Assembly (NCBI GenBank): GCA_002412545.1 | Contig: DHVG01000026.1 | Location: 100,013-164,012 of the forward strand | Length of the DNA stretch: 64,000 nucleotides | Direction of reading: 5' to 3' | DNA from: Elusimicrobia bacterium UBA5214 | GTDB lineage: Bacteria; Elusimicrobiota; UBA5214 | In this document: in pieces, positions 59,983-64,000 of the stretch | How positions within the stretch are numbered: the stretch's first letter is position 1 | Layout of the letters: each line of letters opens with the position of its first letter | Notes under the pieces: model-generated | What the model was told of the DNA's origin: nothing | Databases searched by the model: none | The model's input: only the letters and a program-made list of their open reading frames with translations | Translations under genes and position numbers: made by a program

Positions 59983-60434
59983 TTCTTCCTCAACCTTGAT
60001 TTAAGCAGTTTTCCTAAATATTTTAAGTCCTCTTTATCTCTCGTTCTCCCGGCTGCTTTTTTCATCCGGACCATATCCGCAAGTGAGGGGAAATAAGCAT
60101 AAGTATTACCAATCTTTGCTCTAATTTTATTCTTCCAGACATCTTTAAAACTTACACCTTTAACAAAAGGATGGATATCGGTCGCTAACAAATATTGTCT
60201 AATGAGTGTTTTTTTAGTAAGAAAATCTTCAAGTGTAGTAAAGCCAATGACATCATAACCGAATTCTTCTAATGCTTGAAGAGTCATTTTTGCATTTTTT
60301 TTTGTCGGTTCAATAAATATATCTATATCAAATGTTGCCCGAGCATACCCATAAACCGGGAAAGATTGAGCACCAATAATAACAAATTTTACTTTATGTT
60401 CTTTGAGTAATTTGAGGAGATTTTCTATGTTCAT
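59979..60434 (-). CDS. nucleotidyltransferase-fold protein
   Basis: 151 residues. VKFVIIGAQSFPVYGYARAT with FDIDIFIEPTKKNAKMTLQA is the G-(S/A)...DxD pattern of MNT-like nucleotidyltransferases. Similar proteins pair with small helical partners as antitoxin-like modules. It overlaps the HPS-RraA gene by 4 bp and the 62-residue gene upstream by 41 bp. Confidence 0.78.
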   Translation of the reverse strand: MNIENLLKLLKEHKVKFVIIGAQSFPVYGYARATFDIDIFIEPTKKNAKMTLQALEEFGYDVIGFTTLEDFLTKKTLIRQYLLATDIHPFVKGVSFKDVWKNKIRAKIGNTYAYFPSLADMVRMKKAAGRTRDKEDLKYLGKLLKSRLRKK

Positions 60435-60582
60435 GTCTTTTTAGCATTCTTGCTAAGTATAATGATGTTTCAAACATCATCTTGAATCTCTGGGCAGTAG
60501 TAAGAGAAGTTAGATACTCCAGTTCAAACTCAATTTCTTTCTTTTCATTATCTTTCTTCAGCATCAAAATCTTTGTTTTCAT
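60394..60582 (-). CDS. small partner of the nucleotidyltransferase
   Basis: 62 residues: KDNEKKEIEFELEYLTSLTT and AQRFKMMFETSLYLARMLKR. Helical, charged, no recognised domain. It is close upstream of, and overlaps, the nucleotidyltransferase gene, an arrangement seen for two-gene modules of this family. The last part (HRKSPQITQRT) overlaps the partner start. Confidence 0.55.
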   Translation of the reverse strand: MKTKILMLKKDNEKKEIEFELEYLTSLTTAQRFKMMFETSLYLARMLKRHEHRKSPQITQRT

Positions 60583-60710
60583 AGTTTCTCCAAATTCAAT
60601 TATGTTAGATTTCAGCGATTTTTAAGTCCGATTTCAGCGATATTGTAATAGAAATCTTTACGGGGGAAATCGGAAGTTTGTCAAAAAAACCAAGACCAGC
60701 GTGCTTCTAT

Positions 60711-60932
60711 CTATTTTTTCAAAAGTTCAATCAGTTCTTCTTTAGTCAAACCACATTGGTGAAGGATGCTTAGTAGTGTTCCTTTAGCAAGTTCATTATG
60801 CAGAGGAACAACTGTTCTATAATTTCCTTTTCGTAAACTTATATGACTTCCTTTTTGTCTTACAATCTCAAAACCTGTTTTTCTTAAAATCTTTATTAAT
60901 TCTTGACCCGAGAGAACCGGCAGTTTAGGCAT
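60711..60932 (-). CDS. hicA: HicA mRNA interferase toxin
   Basis: 73 residues. Double-stranded RNA-binding-like fold with the catalytic His in RQKGSHISLRKGNYRTVVPL, then HNELAKGTLLSILHQCGLTK. Full HicA length. hicB ends 1 bp upstream. Confidence 0.93.
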   Translation of the reverse strand: MPKLPVLSGQELIKILRKTGFEIVRQKGSHISLRKGNYRTVVPLHNELAKGTLLSILHQCGLTKEELIELLKK

Positions 60933-61148
60933 TTATTTCCCAATTTCAATCGGGGAAAGAACCACTTCACCCGTAGACTGAGGCAAATCCTCATAGCCGA
61001 AACTTTCTAAGTAAAGTTCCACTGCCTCTTGAAGATTTTTCCTTGCTTCCTCAATAGTTTTTCCCTGACTTACCACTTCTAACTCCAAGCAGTGAGCAAC
61101 ATACCACTTTTCTTCTTTAGTAATAACCGCAGTAAACTTAAAAGCCAT
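60933..61148 (-). CDS. hicB: HicB-like antitoxin
   Basis: 71 residues: FTAVITKEEKWYVAHCLELE, VVSQGKTIEEARKNLQEAVE and LYLESFGYEDLPQ are the HicB partial RNase H-like fold. No C-terminal DNA-binding domain is present, so it belongs to the short form. AGGAGG lies 9 nt before the ATG. Confidence 0.92.
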   Translation of the reverse strand: MAFKFTAVITKEEKWYVAHCLELEVVSQGKTIEEARKNLQEAVELYLESFGYEDLPQSTGEVVLSPIEIGK

Positions 61149-61236
61149 TTATTCACACCTCCTAAATTCAATATTTATCTATTCTTTGGATTGCAAAACC
61201 ACCTCATCCTTGGCATGAACTGTAATAGTTTATGCT

Positions 61237-61310
61237 CCGGCACTGCGGTATGAACCGTTCTGGTTCATACCGGGGTCAACCCTGAACCAGTAATCGGTCC
61301 AGGGTAAATC
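61237..61310. repeat. two adjacent hairpins
   Basis: GGTATGAACC (61240s) pairs with GGTTCATACC over a 5-nt loop, and ACCCTGAACC pairs with GGTCCAGGGT. They lie between hicB and the TPR gene. Confidence 0.6.
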
Positions 61311-61375
61311 CGAACTTTATCAAATTTATCAAACACTGTCACTCCTATTTTTTCTTTTTTGCTAAAGAATATTAA

Positions 61376-62887
61376 TTATTTTTCTTTTTGGACATTTCTA
61401 AGAGCAGCGATCCTATTTTTGGCAGCTTCACCTAATGATTCGTCACCATACATAGATATCTCATAATATTTCTCAATAACCTTTTGATACTCATCTATTG
61501 CATTATCTTTTTGGCCTAACTTTTCATAAACTTCAGCAATCACGAATTGAGCAATTCCTTTAACAATCTTATCAAAATCACCAGAAATAATTTCCTTGCA
61601 TACGTTTATTTTGTCTTGATTATTATCTTTAGTTTGAAGTATCTCTGACAAAGCTACTAATAAATAAGATGTTGTGTCATCCGAACCATATTTCCCCGTC
61701 CAAACATTTGGAAATTCTTTAAGTACTTTTTTATAAAATATTATGGAATTTTCTATATTGCCTGATTCATTTTCTATTTCTGCAAGCCTTATGTAACATT
61801 CGGGATGAGTAGAACCAAACCACCATTCTTGTACCAAATATTTCTCATTCGGAATATTTAGTAGAATTTCAATAATTTGTTTAGCTTTTTCTATGTTTTT
61901 GTATTCTTTTGTATATACATCTCCCCACCGATTTGTATAAATATCTAAAACTTCCATATAGGCATTTATTTTTAATTTGAAACCTTTCTCATCAATAATA
62001 TCAGGATAGGTATTTATTACCTTATTATATTCAGTAATCGCTTTTAGTGGGTTAGAGATTGGTCGTCCTTCTAAATTAAAAAGGTCTGCAATACGCATCT
62101 GGGCAATTGGACATATTTTCGTTTTTGAATTTGGGAAAACAGCATCTGGATGTTTTTGTACGATGTCGTTATATAAATTTACTGCTGTATTTCGTTGATG
62201 CTCGGCTTCGGTGCTTTTTATATTATTTTTAATCATATTCCTATAAGAGTTGGCAAGTTTAAATTTAAGATAAGGAGCTAATTTACATTCAGGATATTTG
62301 CTTATTATAGTTTCGTATATCTTCTGCTTTATTTCAAATAGATCATTATGTTGCACATATTCAGACTTTAGAAACATTGCCAGTGGCTCACCCTCAAAAT
62401 CAGAATAATTCTTCATTAGTTCAATTCTATCTTCTTCTATAATTGTTGTTATGTCATTTGGTTCGTATTCGCTTACGAGCTTGTTAAACCACTCGAAACC
62501 TTTGTCTAATGGCCCACATATACCAATAATTCTACAAGTAGCATCTCTGGCAAATTCATTATCTCTCAACCTTTTTCCGAAAGTTGAGAGATAAGTGTTT
62601 ACGAGTTCTTGATAAACATATAAAGCGGCTTCTGTAACTCTACTTTCCCGATAAGCTTCTGCTAAATTAAACATCTCCTCAAGCAATTTAAGACTGTAAA
62701 TAGGAGTCCTTTTTTTGATTATTTCGACCTTCTGTTTTGCATTTTGTAATGCTAAATCTTGAATAGAAATCTCTTTTGAGAAGATTAGCGATCCCAAAAT
62801 ACAGTCAAAACTGAAAAAAATCATCAAATATAACAAAATCCAAACTTTGCGAGGTCTCATTTTAGACTCCAAAGCAAATCTTACCAT
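61376..62887 (-). CDS. exported TPR-repeat protein
   Basis: 503 residues. N-terminal signal/anchor (VWILLYLMIFFSFDCILGSL) followed by many TPR-like helical repeats, e.g. EHQRNTAVNLYNDIVQKHPD, NPLKAITEYNKVINTYPDII, SGNIENSIIFYKKVLKEFPN and LGQKDNAIDEYQKVIEKYYE. Likely a periplasmic or outer-membrane scaffold. No catalytic motif. Confidence 0.78.
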   Translation of the reverse strand: MVRFALESKMRPRKVWILLYLMIFFSFDCILGSLIFSKEISIQDLALQNAKQKVEIIKKRTPIYSLKLLEEMFNLAEAYRESRVTEAALYVYQELVNTYLSTFGKRLRDNEFARDATCRIIGICGPLDKGFEWFNKLVSEYEPNDITTIIEEDRIELMKNYSDFEGEPLAMFLKSEYVQHNDLFEIKQKIYETIISKYPECKLAPYLKFKLANSYRNMIKNNIKSTEAEHQRNTAVNLYNDIVQKHPDAVFPNSKTKICPIAQMRIADLFNLEGRPISNPLKAITEYNKVINTYPDIIDEKGFKLKINAYMEVLDIYTNRWGDVYTKEYKNIEKAKQIIEILLNIPNEKYLVQEWWFGSTHPECYIRLAEIENESGNIENSIIFYKKVLKEFPNVWTGKYGSDDTTSYLLVALSEILQTKDNNQDKINVCKEIISGDFDKIVKGIAQFVIAEVYEKLGQKDNAIDEYQKVIEKYYEISMYGDESLGEAAKNRIAALRNVQKEK

Positions 62888-62913
62888 CTTCAGTGCCAGC
62901 CTTGAGTTCTTGA

Positions 62914-63792
62914 CTAAGTTTTAGTTGATAATTTTGCTGCTTTGACTGTATTCACCATTAACATCGCAATGGTCATCGGACCAACTCCACCGGGAACCGG
63001 CGTAATTGCTCGTACTTTTTCTTTGACATTATCAAAATCAACATCACCACAAAGTTTTTCATCCGGGAGACGATGTGTACCAACATCAATGACGATTGCT
63101 TTTTCACTCACCATCTCAGCAGTAATCATTTTCGGTTTACCAACCGCAGCAACTAAAATATCTGCCTTCCGGGTTACATCGGCTAAATTTTTTGTTCCGG
63201 TATGACAGATAGTCACGGTAGCATTCTCAGCTAAAAAAAGCATCGCTACTGGTTTCCCAACAATATTTGACCGTCCAACAATCACTGCTTCACTACCCGC
63301 AATCGTAAAACCACTCCGTCTAATCATTTCAATAATCCCATAAGGAGTACAAGGTAAAAATATTTTTTCTTTTTCTATTTCTTCCATTCTCTTTCTTGCA
63401 CTCAATTTACCAATATTTATCGGATGGAACCCATCTACATCTTTTTCCGGGTCAATCGCCAGAAGAACTTTATTCTCATCAATCTGTTCAGGTAAAGGTA
63501 ACTGCACCAAAATACCGTGAACCTTAGGGTCAAAATTCAGTTCTTCAATTAACCTCAAAAGTTCATCTTCAGAAGTTTCTGCCGGTAAATGTTGGTGATA
63601 GGAATAGATACCGATTTCTGCACAGGATTTAAGTTTATTTTTTATATAAATTTGACTTGCCGGGTCGGTACCAACTAAAACCGTAGCTAATCCCGGAACT
63701 ACCCCTTTCTCTTTTAAACAAATAACTTCTTTTTTCAATTCTTCCCGAATTTCCTGTGCAATTTTTTTCCCATCAATAATCTGTGCCACCAT
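62914..63792 (-). CDS. folD: methylene-THF dehydrogenase/cyclohydrolase
   Basis: 292 residues. Catalytic Lys in ASQIYIKNKLKSCAEIGIYS, VHGILVQLPLPEQIDENKVL, DVDGFHPINIGKL, the NADP site AVIVGRSNIVGKPVAMLFLA and the C-terminal RAITPVPGGVGPMTIAMLM. It catalyses two steps of the methyl branch of the Wood-Ljungdahl pathway as well as normal one-carbon metabolism. GGAGA lies before the start. It is far from the acs genes. Confidence 0.97.
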   Translation of the reverse strand: MVAQIIDGKKIAQEIREELKKEVICLKEKGVVPGLATVLVGTDPASQIYIKNKLKSCAEIGIYSYHQHLPAETSEDELLRLIEELNFDPKVHGILVQLPLPEQIDENKVLLAIDPEKDVDGFHPINIGKLSARKRMEEIEKEKIFLPCTPYGIIEMIRRSGFTIAGSEAVIVGRSNIVGKPVAMLFLAENATVTICHTGTKNLADVTRKADILVAAVGKPKMITAEMVSEKAIVIDVGTHRLPDEKLCGDVDFDNVKEKVRAITPVPGGVGPMTIAMLMVNTVKAAKLSTKT

Positions 63793-64000
63793 TCTTCTTT
63801 CTCCTTCACCAAAAAATTTGATCAGTTTGCTTCATAATTGAAAAGTCAAAGTTCCAAGCGCAATTAAAATGTTTTTAGGCAAAAACAAGACTGCGAAAGG
63901 TGGTTTCCGCCAAAGGCGGATCCGCCTAAAGCGGAAAAAACAAATCTTGTTCGAAGCTCTCCCGACGCCACATCGGGAGGCAAGTTTAGATTTGTTTACC
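63793..64000. repeat. edge palindromes (GGCGGATCCGCC and TCCCGA/TCGGGA)
   Basis: TTTCCGCC-AAA-GGCGGATCCGCC-TAAA-GCGGAAA at 63903-63940 is a nested palindrome. AACAAGA at about 63884-63890 pairs with TCTTGTT at 63944-63950. CTCCCGA...TCGGGAG (63958-63981) follows. The repeat is cut by the window edge; no gene seen. Confidence 0.6.

Noticed and set aside
1..64000. Plus-strand open frames of 60-280 residues across the window
   Set aside because: All lie opposite better-supported minus genes or in repeats, lack recognisable domains and show no consistent ribosome binding sites.
1..64000. Insertion sequences or prophage
   Set aside because: No transposase, integrase or phage structural gene was recognised; the repeats are non-coding and would need factors encoded elsewhere.

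Overview
The window reads as a chromosomal segment of an uncultivated, anaerobic, AT-rich bacterium. It carries most of a Wood-Ljungdahl (reductive acetyl-CoA) gene set: CO dehydrogenase, acetyl-CoA synthase, both corrinoid protein subunits, methyltransferase, activator, nickel ATPases, ferredoxin and FolD. It also carries a PorV-like outer-membrane protein and an FlgD-type C-terminal domain on a large exported protein, which suggests a Gram-negative envelope. The dense intergenic palindromes are the sort I associate with uncultivated phyla such as Omnitrophota, but the phylum cannot be fixed from sequence alone. Every supported gene lies on the minus strand.

Layout in plus coordinates (transcription runs right to left). 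1-5.6 kb: DUF21/CBS membrane proteins, ybeY, phoH, aspS, an HNH nuclease. 5.7-16.6 kb: TPR/HEAT and PorV-like envelope proteins, a large Kelch protein, and a two-component block of two kinases and two receiver proteins. 16.8-17.2 kb: tRNA-Glu genes nested inside one another. 17.2-25.2 kb: RmuC-like, Cas4/RecB-like nuclease, VanZ, a TolB-like propeller, radC, pgi. 25.3-30.4 kb: acsE, ferredoxin, acsD, acsF, acsV. 30.5-33.6 kb: arsM, rmuC, an RF-1-like hydrolase, a small winged-helix regulator. 33.8-42.5 kb: a CRISPR array and a complete type III-A effector operon (cas6, cas10, csm2-5, a CARF-HEPN nuclease) without cas1/cas2. 42.9-43.5 kb: a toxin-antitoxin pair. 43.5-50.2 kb: acsC, acsB, acsA, cooC. 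50.4-54.2 kb: a type II restriction-modification cassette bracketed by ~82-bp direct repeats, followed by a helix-turn-helix/LAGLIDADG endonuclease. 54.2-64 kb: pabC, pabB, a MetE/UroD-like protein, an HPS-RraA fusion, a nucleotidyltransferase-type pair, HicAB, a TPR protein and folD.

The acs genes are in two blocks separated by about 13 kb of defence and unrelated genes; together they would make acetyl-CoA from CO2 or CO plus methyl-tetrahydrofolate. The CRISPR effector genes overlap or nearly touch and read straight into the array.

The most unusual aspect is the repeat biology. Most gaps between genes hold palindromic, word-based repeats, and the same repeats sit in frame inside conserved proteins (ybeY, aspS, acsC, acsV, the MetE-like gene), in the N-terminus of an outer-membrane protein, in tRNA-Glu anticodon loops, and in the loop of 8 of 11 CRISPR repeats. 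One subset shares a topology, arms A-B-C-B'-C'-A', that predicts a pseudoknot closed by a long stem.
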